Shown here one piece after another: positions 15,753 to 25,136 of a stretch of 64,000 bases of DNA. Positions within the stretch are counted from its first letter, which is position 1. The number at the start of each line of letters is the position of its first letter. Both the position numbers and the translations under genes were made by a program. The DNA comes from Streptomyces marinisediminis (GTDB lineage Bacteria; Actinomycetota; Actinomycetes; Streptomycetales; Streptomycetaceae), in assembly GCF_026262575.1 (NCBI RefSeq), contig NZ_JAPKFL010000020.1, forward strand, positions 31,044 through 95,043. Direction: 5' to 3'. The notes under the pieces are model-generated. The model did no database searches. It was not told the DNA's origin and worked only from the letters and a program-made list of their open reading frames with translations.

Positions 15753-16001
15753 GGCGAGGTGGTCGTGATCACCGGTCTCCGGTACGGGAACGCCGGTACG
15801 GGCGCGGACGGTTCCGGGCGGCGGCCGGACCCGGCGCTCCGCCCGGCGTCCGGGCCCGGCGGTGGGGCGGGGGCGGGGGACGAGGTGGGGGACGAGGTGG
15901 GGAAAAATTTCGGTGGCGTGTCGATCGGGGGCGTGGGCGTTCGACCTTGGGGTGAGAGGGTCCACACGAGGGCCCGTGGAGAGCCCGGGAGAGGGAGAAC
16001 C

Positions 16002-16421
16002 ATGAAGTACATGCTGATCTGGCGCGCCACCGACGAGGCCTACGCCGGGATGGCGGACCTCGACTTCGACCAGCTGCTGGAGACCGTCGGCAGGTACAAC
16101 GAGGAGATGATCCGGGCCGGGGTGCTGCTGGCCGCCGAGGGGCTCGACGACGCCGGGGAGGGCGTGGTCGTCGACCACTCCGCCGAGCCGCCCGTGGTCA
16201 CCGACGGCCCGTACGGCGAGACCAAGGAGCTGTTCGGCGGCTTCTACATCATCAACGTGGCCTCCAAGGAGGAGGCCGTGGAGTGGGCCAAGCGGGCGCC
16301 GATGACCGGGCCGGGGTTCAAGACCGAGATCCGGCGGGTCACCACGATCGACGAGTTCCCGCAGGACAACGAGTGGATCAAGAAGGAGCGGGCGTGGCGC
16401 GAGGCCACGGGCCAGCTCTGA
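16002..16421 (+). CDS. YCII/DGPF-family protein
   Basis: A 139-residue protein (ATG 16002, GAGAGGGAG upstream) with the signature VTDGPYGETKELFGGFYII. The N-terminus MKYMLIWRATDEAYAGM is typical of the YCII-related dimeric ferredoxin-like fold. Genes of this family are commonly linked to ECF42 sigma factors and one follows 15 bp downstream, so they form an operon. The biochemical role of such proteins is unknown. Confidence 0.9.
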   Translation: MKYMLIWRATDEAYAGMADLDFDQLLETVGRYNEEMIRAGVLLAAEGLDDAGEGVVVDHSAEPPVVTDGPYGETKELFGGFYIINVASKEEAVEWAKRAPMTGPGFKTEIRRVTTIDEFPQDNEWIKKERAWREATGQL

Positions 16422-16436
16422 GCGGAGCGGTCGGAG

Positions 16437-17723
16437 ATGGGTGAGTACAGCGGCCGGGAGGCCGTGGCCGCCGTGTGGCGGATCGAGTCCGCGCGCATCG
16501 TCGGCGCGCTCGCGCGGTACACCGGCGACTTCGCGCTGGCCGAGGACTGCGCGCAGGAGGCGCTGGCCGAGGCGCTGGTGGCCTGGCCGCGCGACGGGGT
16601 GCCGCGCGACCGGACGGGCTGGCTGCTCACCGTCGGCCGGCGGCGCGCGATCGACGCGTTCCGCCGGCGCTCCGCCCTCGCCGAGCGGTACGCCTCCCTC
16701 GCCCACGGGCTGGACGAGGGAGGCGTGGCCTCGGGCGGCCCGCCGGGCGCCCGGGACGGGGGCGCCGAGGACGTGCTGTGGGACCCGGACCGGGTCGACG
16801 ACGACGTGCTGGCGCTGATGTTCGTCTCGTGCCACCCCGTGCTGTCGCGCGAGGCGCGGGTGGCGCTGACCCTGCGGGTGGTCGGCGGCCTGACGAGCGA
16901 CGAGATCGCCAAGGCGTTCCTCATCCCCACCGCCACCGTCCAGGCCCGCGTCACGCGGGCGAAGAAGACGCTCGCCGCGGCCCGGGTGCCGTTCGCGGTG
17001 CCACCGGCCGACGAGCGGGCCGAGCGGCTGGGCTCGGTGCTCAGCGTGGTGTACCTGGTCTTCACCGAGGGGTCCTCGGCCAGCTCCGGCGGCGAGCTGA
17101 TCCGGCTCGACCTGGCGGGCGAGGCCCAGCGGCTGGCCCGGGTGCTCGCCCGGCTGGCGCCCGGCGAGCCGGAGGTGCACGGCCTGCTGGCCCTGCTGGA
17201 ACTGACCGCCGCGCGCTTCCCCGCCCGCACCGGGCCGGACGGGCGGCCGGTGCTCCTGGAGGATCAGGACCGCGGCCGCTGGGACCGCGCCGCGATCCGC
17301 CGGGGACGCGCCGCGCTGGCCCGCGCGCAGGGCGCGGGCCGGGGCCTGGGCGTCTACGGGCTCCAGGCGGCCATCGCGGAGTGCCACGCCCTGGCCCCCT
17401 CGGCCGACGCGACCGACTGGGAGCGTGTCGTGCTGCTCTACGAGGCGCTCGGCCGGCTCGCGCCCTCGCCCGTGGTCGACCTCAACCGGGCGGTGGCCGT
17501 CTGCATGGCACGGGGGCCGGCCGTGGCGCTGCGCATCGTGGACGGGCTGGTGGCCGCCGGAGCCCTGCCGCGCTCGCACCTGCTGCCCACGGTCCGCGGG
17601 GAGTTGCTCGTCCGGCTGGGCCGCGCCGACGAGGCGCGCGCCGAGCTGGAGCGCGCGGCGCGGCTGTGCGGCAACGACCGCGAGCGCGCGGTCCTGGAGG
17701 GCAAGCTCGCCGACCTCGGCTGA
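16437..17723 (+). CDS. ECF42-type RNA polymerase sigma factor with C-terminal TPR-like extension
   Basis: A 428-residue protein. Region 2 is at about 20-75 (AEDCAQEALAEALVAW, RRRAIDAFRRRSAL) and region 4 at about 125-185 (TSDEIAKAFLIPTATVQARV). The remaining 240 residues form a helical extension with VYLVFTEGSSAS and helix pairs such as YEALGRLAPSPVVDLNRAVAV. That extension defines the ECF42 group, where it replaces a separate anti-sigma factor. The upstream partner is a YCII/DGPF protein. Confidence 0.9.
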   Translation: MGEYSGREAVAAVWRIESARIVGALARYTGDFALAEDCAQEALAEALVAWPRDGVPRDRTGWLLTVGRRRAIDAFRRRSALAERYASLAHGLDEGGVASGGPPGARDGGAEDVLWDPDRVDDDVLALMFVSCHPVLSREARVALTLRVVGGLTSDEIAKAFLIPTATVQARVTRAKKTLAAARVPFAVPPADERAERLGSVLSVVYLVFTEGSSASSGGELIRLDLAGEAQRLARVLARLAPGEPEVHGLLALLELTAARFPARTGPDGRPVLLEDQDRGRWDRAAIRRGRAALARAQGAGRGLGVYGLQAAIAECHALAPSADATDWERVVLLYEALGRLAPSPVVDLNRAVAVCMARGPAVALRIVDGLVAAGALPRSHLLPTVRGELLVRLGRADEARAELERAARLCGNDRERAVLEGKLADLG

Positions 17724-17827
17724 CCCAGGGGGGTGTGGGCAGGAAAGCCGGTGTGCACGTAACGTCAGGGGGCGTAGCGCGCCGTGTGCGGCGCGGTGGT
17801 GGGAAGACGAAGGAGCGAACGGTTCCC

Positions 17828-18859
17828 ATGGTGTTCAAACGACTGCTCGGGGCGCTCGGGGTGGGCGCGCCCACGGTGGACACGGTGCTGGACGGGTCGG
17901 CCGTGCCCGGCGGCACGCTGCGCGGTGAGGTGCGCCTCAAGGGGGGCGACGCGGACTACGAGGTCGAGCAGGTCACGCTCGACCTCGTCGCGCGGGTCGA
18001 GGCGGAGCACGAGGAGGGGGAGGCGGAGGGGACGGTCTCCTTCGGCCGCTTCACCGTGGGCGGCGGCTTCCGGCTCGCGGCGGGCACCGAGCACGCCGTT
18101 CCCTTCGCCGTCACCCTGCCGTGGGAGACGCCGCTGACGGAGCTGCACGGTCAGCACCTCGGCGTGGTCCTCGGGGTGCGCACGGAGCTGGCGGTCGCCG
18201 GTGCCCGGGACAAGGGCGACCTGGACGCGCTGGCCGTGACGCCGACGCCGGCCCAGGAGGCGGTGCTCGAAGCGCTGGGGCAGCTCGGCTTCGGCTTCGC
18301 CTCGGCCGACGTGGAACTGGGGCACATCCACGGCACCGGGCAGCAGTTGCCCTTCTACCAGGAGATCGAGCTGACCCCGGCGCCGCAGTACGCGCACGCG
18401 CTGCACGAGCTGGAGGTGACGTTCCTGGCCTCGCCGGCCGGGGTGGAGGTCGTCCTGGAGGCCGACAAGCGCGGTGCGGGCCCGTTCGGCGCCTTCGGGG
18501 GCGGCGACGCGCTCAACCGCCACGTCGTCCCGCACGAGGGGGTGGCGGACCGGGACTGGGTGGCCGAGGTCGACGCCTGGCTGCGCGCGCTCGTCGACGC
18601 CCGTGCCGCCTACGCCGCGTCCGGCACGGACCACGGCCACCCCTACGGGGCCCACCCGGGCAAGGACGGGCACCACCACGCGGGCCACCACGGCTCCGGC
18701 TCCGGCGTGGGCGCGGCCGTCGCGGCGGGCGCGGCCGGGCTCGCGGTCGGCGTCGTCGGCGGCATGGTCGCCGCCGAGGTCGTCGACGAGATCGGGGACG
18801 CCTTCGAGGGCGACGACGAAGGCGACGACGAGGGCGGGGACGAGGGCGAGGAGGGCTGA
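17828..18859 (+). CDS. Spo0M-like arrestin-fold sporulation protein
   Basis: A 343-residue protein starting at ATG 17828 with AAGGAG upstream. It shows the Spo0M pattern: MVFKRLLGALGVGAPTVDT, then paired beta sandwiches with GGTLRGEVRLKGGDADYEV and PFAVTLPWETPLT. Bacillus Spo0M modulates sporulation and division. The tail here adds a His-rich segment (HGHPYGAHPG, HHHAGHH), an Ala/Gly/Val hydrophobic stretch and a polyacidic end. These additions could bind metal or membranes; that is inference. Confidence 0.85.
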   Translation: MVFKRLLGALGVGAPTVDTVLDGSAVPGGTLRGEVRLKGGDADYEVEQVTLDLVARVEAEHEEGEAEGTVSFGRFTVGGGFRLAAGTEHAVPFAVTLPWETPLTELHGQHLGVVLGVRTELAVAGARDKGDLDALAVTPTPAQEAVLEALGQLGFGFASADVELGHIHGTGQQLPFYQEIELTPAPQYAHALHELEVTFLASPAGVEVVLEADKRGAGPFGAFGGGDALNRHVVPHEGVADRDWVAEVDAWLRALVDARAAYAASGTDHGHPYGAHPGKDGHHHAGHHGSGSGVGAAVAAGAAGLAVGVVGGMVAAEVVDEIGDAFEGDDEGDDEGGDEGEEG

Positions 18860-18971
18860 CGGCGCGCCGCGCCCGCGGCGCGCGGCGGCGGGACGCCGCT
18901 GACCGGTCCACGACCGACCCCGGAACGCGCCGCGCCCGCCGCCCCGCGGTCGCGGCCTCCCGGTGCCCCCG

Positions 18972-19026
18972 CCCGGTGGCACCCGCCCAGTGGCCCCCGC
19001 CCGGTGGCCCCCGCCCGGTGGCCTCG
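18972..19026. repeat. 14-bp tandem repeat x4
   Basis: Four tandem units of CCCGGTGGCCCCCG type (18972, 18986, 19000, 19014) with single-base differences, in the gap after the Spo0M gene. No gene lies in 18860-19186. Confidence 0.7.
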
Positions 19027-19186
19027 CCGTCCGGGCTGCTCCGGGACGCGGAGGGGCGTACCCGGGGCGGCCGAGGTCTGCCCCGGGTACGCCGGGTGAG
19101 AGGGTGGGGGCGTTCGTCGCGTCCGGGGCCATCCGGGGTCGTCCGGGGCCGTCTGATGTCGTCCGAGGTCGTCCGAGGTCGAGGGA

Positions 19187-19531
19187 GTGCACCGCGTGGT
19201 CGTCGCCCGTTCCGTCGCGCTGTTCGTGCTGGCCGCCCTGTGCGAGATCGGCGGCGCCTGGCTGGTGTGGCAGGGGCTGCGCGAGCACCGGGGCTGGGTC
19301 TGGGTCGGCGCGGGGGCGATCGCGCTGGGGCTGTACGGCGTCGTCGCCACCTTCCAGCACGACGCGAACTTCGGCCGGGTGCTGGCGGCCTACGGCGGGG
19401 TCTTCGTCGCCGGGTCCCTCGCCTGGGGCATGGTCGCGGACGGCTACCGCCCGGACCGGTTCGACGTCGCGGGCGCGCTGCTCTGCCTCGTCGGCATGGC
19501 GGTGATCATGTACGCGCCGCGCGGCGGCTAG
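19187..19531 (+). CDS. YnfA-family small membrane protein
   Basis: A 114-residue protein with four membrane helices (for example VALFVLAALCEIGGAWLVW, WVGAGAIALGLYGVVATF). YnfA marks are ALCEIGGAWLVWQGLRE and FVAGSLAWGMVADGYRPDRFD. The fold resembles small multidrug-resistance transporters and it is regarded as a putative exporter. Starts at GTG 19187 with GAGGGA upstream. Confidence 0.9.
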   Translation: MHRVVVARSVALFVLAALCEIGGAWLVWQGLREHRGWVWVGAGAIALGLYGVVATFQHDANFGRVLAAYGGVFVAGSLAWGMVADGYRPDRFDVAGALLCLVGMAVIMYAPRGG

Positions 19532-19663
19532 CCGGACGGCCCGCGCGGAACGCGCCGCACGGGCCTCGCGGGGGGCACGGTCCGTGCCGGGGCACGCGCC
19601 CCCGCGGAGACGGGCCCCGCCCCGCACCGGACGGAGCCCGTCACCGCGGCGGCCGCCGGGCGG

Positions 19664-21277
19664 TCAGCCGAGCGGCACGGTCAGCTCCGTGTCCGTGAAC
19701 GTCAGGGACTGCGCGAAGCTGTTGTGGTCGGTGTAGAGGGTGTCCACGCCGTCGATGACGAGTGCCAGGCGGTGCCCGGCGGGCACGTCGTAGGCGGTGG
19801 CGAACAGCTCGACGTCGAGGGCGAAGGGCTTCCCCGGCACCGCGTCGTGGAACGTGGCCGGCGCGTGCGTGATCAGTTCGCCGACGCCGAGGGGGCCGAC
19901 GTCGTAGAGGTAGGCGACGGCCGTGCCGCTGGGGTGGGAGCTGGTCACCGTGGTGCGGACGGTGGCGGCGCCGCGCACCCGCCGCTCGGTGTCGTGGCGC
20001 CCGGTCTGCCAGGTGGCGGCGCGGTGGCCGGGCAGCAGCGGGATGGCCGCCTTCGGGGCCTCCCGGGTGAACTGGTCGAAGATGTTCGACAGGAAGGACA
20101 CGCCCGCGTTGGCGCCCGAGCCCCCGTTCGACAGGATGCGCTCGCGGTCGGCGAAGGCGATCCGCTCGGTGCGCGCCGTGGCCTGCGACCAGCTCGCGTA
20201 GGACTCGTACGGTGCTCCGCTCCGCGGCTTGAGCCGCACGGGCCGCTCGGTGTCGATGCCGTTCCGGACGCCTCCCAGGTGGTGGTCGAACCAGCGCTGG
20301 GTGCCGGTCCACACGTCGTTGGGCAGGCCGAGCAGGCCGGTGGCCTCCGCGCTGGCGTGGTCGCCGGGGCGGAGCTCCAGCCGCTTGGGGCCGGTCAGCT
20401 CCTCGTAGAAGTCGGCGTACTGGTTGGGCGCGAAGAAGGAGTCGCCCCAGGCGTTGGCGAGGTAGACGGCGGTGCCGTTGGCGTTGATGCGGTCCACCTG
20501 GTGGGTGGCGGAGCGCTGCTCGGCCCAGGCGATGACGTCGTCCAGGCCGTCGAGCTTCCCGCTGAGCATGCGCTTCATCATCGTCGCGGTCCGCTCGCTC
20601 GGGCGGCCGGTGAGGTAGCCGGCGCCGGTGAGGAACGCGGTGGCCTGCGTGTGCTGGGTCTGCCCCGAGTACAGCGACTCCACCAGGTCGGCCCAGCCGC
20701 TCATCGCGGCCACCGCGCGCACGCGCGGGTCGGCGGCGGCCGTCAGCAGGCTGATGCCCGCGCCGTAGGAGACGCCGCCCATGCCCACGCGCTCGGGGTC
20801 GGCGGCGGTGTGGGCGAGCGCCCAGTCGATGACCCGGGAGGCGTCGGCGATGTCCGCGGGCCCGGCGACCTCGATCTCGCCGCCGGACTGCCAGAAGCCG
20901 CGCACGTTGTAGGAGACGACGACGTAGCCGCGCGCCGCGAGCTTGCGGGCCTGTGCGACGTACTCCACCTGCGGCATGGCCCAGCTCGTGGGGAACACCA
21001 GCACGGGGTGCGCGCGGCCGGTGCCGGCCGGGGCGACGACGTTGGCCGCCAGCCGCACGCCCTGGTGGCCGGGGATGTCGACGAACCGGACCTCGGTGGG
21101 CAGCTCCGCCGACGCGGTGACGGCGGTGGGCGGGGCGGTGACGGCGGTGGGCGCGGCGTGCGCCGCCGGGGCGCCGCCGAGGGCCGCGCCGGCCAGCAGC
21201 GCGACGGACACCGCCCCGACGGCGGCGCGTCTCCTGCGGTCCGCCCGGCTGCTGCGGGCGCGGTGGCTACGGTGCAT
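19664..21277 (-). CDS. Secreted S15-family (X-Pro dipeptidyl-peptidase-like) serine hydrolase
   Basis: A 537-residue protein (ATG 21277, GGAG upstream). The twin-Arg-like, basic N-terminus and hydrophobic helix end in AAHA, so it is exported. The alpha/beta hydrolase core has the Ser elbow GGVSYGAG, an Asp region DHHLGG and a late His candidate in GDHAS; the C-terminal half is the jelly-roll-like X-Pro peptidase domain. It is likely a secreted tripeptidyl- or Xaa-Pro peptidase or acyl hydrolase. A 16-bp palindrome upstream (21306-21321) is a candidate operator. Confidence 0.85.
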   Translation of the reverse strand: MHRSHRARSSRADRRRRAAVGAVSVALLAGAALGGAPAAHAAPTAVTAPPTAVTASAELPTEVRFVDIPGHQGVRLAANVVAPAGTGRAHPVLVFPTSWAMPQVEYVAQARKLAARGYVVVSYNVRGFWQSGGEIEVAGPADIADASRVIDWALAHTAADPERVGMGGVSYGAGISLLTAAADPRVRAVAAMSGWADLVESLYSGQTQHTQATAFLTGAGYLTGRPSERTATMMKRMLSGKLDGLDDVIAWAEQRSATHQVDRINANGTAVYLANAWGDSFFAPNQYADFYEELTGPKRLELRPGDHASAEATGLLGLPNDVWTGTQRWFDHHLGGVRNGIDTERPVRLKPRSGAPYESYASWSQATARTERIAFADRERILSNGGSGANAGVSFLSNIFDQFTREAPKAAIPLLPGHRAATWQTGRHDTERRVRGAATVRTTVTSSHPSGTAVAYLYDVGPLGVGELITHAPATFHDAVPGKPFALDVELFATAYDVPAGHRLALVIDGVDTLYTDHNSFAQSLTFTDTELTVPLG

Positions 21278-21305
21278 GGCGTCGGCTCCTCGGGACGCGG
21301 CGGCT

Positions 21306-21321
21306 GTTACCCGGGGGTAAC
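21306..21321. promoter_or_regulatory. Palindromic operator candidate
   Basis: GTTACCCGGGGGTAAC is a perfect 7-2-7 inverted repeat 28 bp upstream of the S15 gene. TGGACA on the minus strand lies just upstream as a possible -35. Typical size for a TetR-type site. Confidence 0.4.
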
Positions 21322-21561
21322 ACAGGCTGTGTCCAGGATGGCGCGGCGAGCGGTGCCCGGCGCTGGGCCGGTGCCAAAGTTCCGACGCCGTGGTTGGTGA
21401 CGCGTCACAAGCCGTGCGGCGGAACCGTCCGTCCCGTCGTCCCGCGCGTGAGTCCGCGCGCGTACGGCGCCGCCGCACGGCCCTCCGCCACCCCCGCCCC
21501 GGGCACGCCCGCGCCCGGCGATGCGTGCGCGCCGCACCGGGGCGCCGGGTGCGGCGGCGGC

Positions 21562-22806
21562 TCAGGGGCGGGCCGCGTCGTAGGCGGTCAGCGCGGCCTG
21601 GACGCGGGCCGCGTCCGCGGGGCGCGTGGCGTCGAGCCCGGTGAAGGCGGTGACCCGGCGCAGCCGGTAGTCCAGCGTGTTCGGGTGCACGCTCAGCGCC
21701 CGCGCCGTGCCGCGCCGGTCCATGCCGTGCGCCAGGTACGCCCGCAGGGTCGCCAGCAGCTCCGGCTTCGCGCCCAGCGGCGCGAGCAGCCCGGCCAGCT
21801 CGTCCCGCGCGGGCCCCGGCCGGGTGAGCTGGTACTCCAGCAGCACGTCCGCCAGCCGGTACAGCCCGGGCGGCCGTCCGGCCGCGGCGGCCACCGTGCG
21901 CACCTCCTCGGCCAGCCGCACCGCGCCGGGCACCCCGTCCGGCGCGGCGGCGACGACGCCCGCGGTCACCTCGGCGCCCGCGACCCGCGTCAGGTGCGCG
22001 AGCACCCCGGCCAGCCACTCCCAGGTGGCCGCGCGCACCGCCCCGGGCGCGGACTCGGCGGGCAGCAGGGCGGGCCCGCCGTCCGCGGTGAGCGCCGAGA
22101 GCGTCACCCCGCGCACGTGCCGCTCCAGCTCCACCCGCAGCCGCCGCAGCTTGCGCCGCCCGGCGATCACCGGGTCCACCCCGGGGGTGCGCTCGTCCGG
22201 GTGCGGCCCCACGGCCAGGCTCAGCACCAGGTAGCAGGGCGGCAGCCGGATGCCGGCGCGCCCGGCGGCGTCCGGGGCGGACGCGCCGTCCAGCAGCGCG
22301 TCCAGCAGGGCCCGCCGCGCGGAGTGCTCCTCGCCGAAGGCGGCCTGGCGCTCCTGGAAGTAGCCGTCGACGCCGGCCGCCGTCACCCGTCCGAGGTAGT
22401 CCAGGAGCAGCCGGTTGAGCTGGAGGACGGCGGGCAGGTCGGCGGGGCGGGCCAGCGCCGCGAGCTCGTCCGCGCACACCCGGGCGCCCAGGTGGTAGGC
22501 GCTGACGACGGCGCCGAGCCGCAGCCCCTCCTCGGCCCGCCGGGCGGCGGACTCCTCGATGGCCGCCAGCCGCTCCGCGTCCGGCAGCCGGCCGCTGTCC
22601 AGCGCCCGCGCGAAGGAGCGGATGCTCCGGTGCGCCACCCGCACGATGTCGGTGCGCAACTGCTCGTCCGGCAGGGCGGCGTACGCGGCGAGCTGCCCGG
22701 CCAGCTCCTCCACCACGCGCAGGGCGAGGTCGTGCGCGTGGGCGGTCAGGTGCCGCGCGACGGGGACGCCGCCCAGGATGATCCCGGCAGGTTTGGGTTC
22801 GGTCAC
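21562..22806 (-). CDS. PucR/CdaR-family transcriptional regulator
   Basis: A 414-residue protein. The C-terminus has the PucR helix-turn-helix (ATLRAYLAHGMDRRGTARALSVHPNTLDYRLRR region, 345-385), preceded by a GGDEF-like middle domain and an N-terminal helical sensor part. The GTG start (22806) has no ribosome site and lies inside a palindrome, consistent with a leaderless, autoregulated gene. It is divergent from an FMN hydroxy-acid oxidase with only 37 bp between starts, so it probably controls that enzyme. Confidence 0.88.
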   Translation of the reverse strand: MTEPKPAGIILGGVPVARHLTAHAHDLALRVVEELAGQLAAYAALPDEQLRTDIVRVAHRSIRSFARALDSGRLPDAERLAAIEESAARRAEEGLRLGAVVSAYHLGARVCADELAALARPADLPAVLQLNRLLLDYLGRVTAAGVDGYFQERQAAFGEEHSARRALLDALLDGASAPDAAGRAGIRLPPCYLVLSLAVGPHPDERTPGVDPVIAGRRKLRRLRVELERHVRGVTLSALTADGGPALLPAESAPGAVRAATWEWLAGVLAHLTRVAGAEVTAGVVAAAPDGVPGAVRLAEEVRTVAAAAGRPPGLYRLADVLLEYQLTRPGPARDELAGLLAPLGAKPELLATLRAYLAHGMDRRGTARALSVHPNTLDYRLRRVTAFTGLDATRPADAARVQAALTAYDAARP

Positions 22807-22817
22807 AGTTCACTGTG
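22804..22817. promoter_or_regulatory. Palindrome CACAGT-TC-ACTGTG in divergent promoter
   Basis: Perfect 6-2-6 inverted repeat covering the GTG start of the PucR gene. TACCGT (22832-22837), six bases before the ATG of the oxidase gene, is the likely -10 of a leaderless transcript on the other strand. Confidence 0.4.
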
Positions 22818-22843
22818 GCACGCGGCGGCCGTACCGTGCGGCC

Positions 22844-24148
22844 ATGCCTGAGACGTCACCGCCCGGCGGCTTCGGCCGCGCCCGGCAGAACACCCACTAC
22901 CGGGCGGGCGCGCTCGGCCGGAAGCCGACCGTGCCGACGGACTTCGCCACCCTCGAACGCCGCGCCCGCCGCGCCATGTCGGCCCGCGCGTGGGCCTACG
23001 TGGCCGGGGGCGCCGGGTCCGGCGCGACGACGCGCGCCAACCGGGCGGCGTTCGACCGCTGGGCGATCGTCCCCCGCGTGCTGCGCGACGTCTCCCACCG
23101 CGACCTGTCCGTCGAGCTGTTCGGCCGCCGCGTTCCCGCACCCGTGCTGTTCGCCCCCGTCGGCGCGGCCGAACTCGTGCACCCGCGGGCCGACGTGGCC
23201 GTCGCCCGGGCCGCGGCCGAGCTGGGGGTGCCGTACGTCCTCTCCAACCAGGGCTGCGCCCCGATGGAGGAGTCGGCGGCGGCGATGGGGCGGGCGCCGC
23301 GCTGGTTCCAGCTCTACTGGAGCTCGGACGACGCACTCGTGGACAGCCTGCTGCGGCGCGCGCGGGACATCGGGGCGGACGCCGTCGTCGTCACCCTCGA
23401 CACCACCATGCTCGGCTGGCGTCCGATGGACCTCAACCTCGGCTCGCTGCCCTTCGCCCGCGGCCAGGGCATCGCGCAGTACACCTCCGACCCCCGCTTC
23501 CGCGCCCTGGTGCGCGAGCGGATCGCCGCCGCCCGCGCCGGGGGTGGCGGCGCCCGCCCGGACGCCCCCGGCGTGACGCTCGGCGCCCTGCGCACCCTGC
23601 TGGCGATGAGCCGGCGCTTCCCCGGCACCCTGGCCGCCAACCTGCGCTCACCCGAACCGCGCGCCGCCGTCGAGACGTTCCTGGACGTCTACTCCCGCCC
23701 CTCGCTGAGCTGGGCGGACCTGGCCACCCTGCGGGAGCGCACCGACCTTCCGGTGCTGCTCAAGGGCGTCCTCCACCCCGACGACGCGCGCCGCGCCCTG
23801 GACGCCGGGGTGGACGGCATCGTCGTGTCCAACCACGGCGGGCGGCAGGTGGACGGCGCCGTCGCGGCGCTGGACGCCCTCGCCGACATCGCGCCCGTGG
23901 TCGCCGGGCGGGCCACCCTGCTGCTGGACAGCGGCGTGCGCGGCGGAGCCGACGTGTTCAAGGCGCTCGCCCTGGGCGCGGACGCCGTCACCGTCGGCCG
24001 CCCCCACCTGTACGGGCTGGCGCTCGCCGGGGCGGCGGGCGCGCGCGACGCGGTGGCCGACATCATCGCCGAGTTCGATCTGACGCTGGGCCTGAGCGGA
24101 CTCACCCGCGTCGCCGACCTCACACCGGAGGCCCTGCGCCGCATCTAG
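22844..24148 (+). CDS. FMN-dependent alpha-hydroxy-acid oxidase (lactate monooxygenase-like)
   Basis: A 434-residue TIM-barrel flavoprotein. Visible marks: RANRAAFDRWAIVPRVLRD, LYWSSDD, LLKGVLHPDDA, the active-site SNHGGRQVDG (near 327-336) and the phosphate loop DSGVRGGADVFKALALGADAV. The family oxidises L-lactate, mandelate or related 2-hydroxy acids. The length and the insert around 190-240 are closer to lactate 2-monooxygenase than to glycolate oxidase. Probably regulated by the divergent PucR gene. About 210 bp after it hold no gene. Confidence 0.9.
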   Translation: MPETSPPGGFGRARQNTHYRAGALGRKPTVPTDFATLERRARRAMSARAWAYVAGGAGSGATTRANRAAFDRWAIVPRVLRDVSHRDLSVELFGRRVPAPVLFAPVGAAELVHPRADVAVARAAAELGVPYVLSNQGCAPMEESAAAMGRAPRWFQLYWSSDDALVDSLLRRARDIGADAVVVTLDTTMLGWRPMDLNLGSLPFARGQGIAQYTSDPRFRALVRERIAAARAGGGGARPDAPGVTLGALRTLLAMSRRFPGTLAANLRSPEPRAAVETFLDVYSRPSLSWADLATLRERTDLPVLLKGVLHPDDARRALDAGVDGIVVSNHGGRQVDGAVAALDALADIAPVVAGRATLLLDSGVRGGADVFKALALGADAVTVGRPHLYGLALAGAAGARDAVADIIAEFDLTLGLSGLTRVADLTPEALRRI

Positions 24149-24358
24149 CGCCCGCGCCGCCCGCGCCCCCCGCCCGGAGCGCGGGGGCAGCTCGTACCCC
24201 GGACGCCCGCCCCCCGGGCCGCTCGGCACCCGCGCCCGCCGGTACGCGCCGCCCGCCGCCCGCGTCCCGCCATCGCGGGGCGGAGCGGGAGCGGCGCCGC
24301 CTCGCCCCGCACGGTCGGTGGACCCCGGACCCCCGTGCCGGGGCCCACCGCGCGGCGC

Positions 24359-24958
24359 TCAGCGCAGCTTGTCCACCGCCGTGCGCAGCGTCCGCCGGAA
24401 CTCGCGCACCGGCGCGTCCTCGAGCGTGCCCATCTGCCCCCACTCGACGACGGTGACCAGGCGTCCGCTCCGGGCGACGCCGACCATGTTCACGTTGCGG
24501 CTGGACTCCGGCACCTCGGTCTGCAGGGCGTGCACGCGTCCGTGGTCGCGCTCGCGGACCTTCCCCTCCGGGTACCGCTCGGCGAACCGCTCGGCGCAGG
24601 TCTCCACCGCCTCGCGCAGCTCCGCGGTCAGGTCCCGCGCGTCCCGCACGCTCGCCGCCTCGTGCACGATCTGCGCGCCGCCGGTGTCCAGCTCGGTGTG
24701 GAAGGACCGGTGCACCGATCCGGCGTTCGGGACCCGCGACTCCACGCAGAACCGCTCCCCGCCGGCGCCCTCGGTCACCGGCCCGGCCGCCCACGGGGTG
24801 GGGGCGGGCGGCAGGTCGGCGGCGTCCAGCAGCGTGTAGCCGCGCTCGGCGGGTCGCACCGTCGCCTGGGCGGGCCCCGGCACCGCGACGGTCAGCGCCA
24901 CCGCGGCGGACGCGGCCGCGACCACACCGGCTCGCAGTGGACGATGCGTCAGTCTCAT
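24359..24958 (-). CDS. Secreted hypothetical protein, PknH-sensor-like
   Basis: A 199-residue protein; ATG 24958 with AGGAGG six bases upstream. A Sec signal (MRLTHRPLRAGVVAAASAAV) ends near AQA. The mature part has two Cys (in GERFCVES and VETCAERF) positioned for a disulfide, and a beta-rich end NVNMVGVARSGRLVTVVEWG. The layout recalls PknH-like extracellular sensor domains found as free proteins in Streptomyces. No partner gene is evident; it is divergent from the XRE-membrane gene. Confidence 0.7.
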   Translation of the reverse strand: MRLTHRPLRAGVVAAASAAVALTVAVPGPAQATVRPAERGYTLLDAADLPPAPTPWAAGPVTEGAGGERFCVESRVPNAGSVHRSFHTELDTGGAQIVHEAASVRDARDLTAELREAVETCAERFAERYPEGKVRERDHGRVHALQTEVPESSRNVNMVGVARSGRLVTVVEWGQMGTLEDAPVREFRRTLRTAVDKLR

Positions 24959-25136
24959 CTCGTTCCTCCTGGTCATCGAGGTCCTACGGCAACGAGTCTC
25001 GGCACGGCCACCGCGCCGTGCCAACGGTCCGCGCCGCATGCGGGACGCTGGAACGCCGGGGAGTACGCTGACCAGGGAACGCGTCACGGGCCTGGAACGG
25101 CGGGGTGGAACAGCCGGGCGGAGCGACGGGGGAGGC

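Noticed and set aside
18972..19026. Tandem repeat as CRISPR
   Set aside because: Units are contiguous 14-mers with no spacers and no cas genes.
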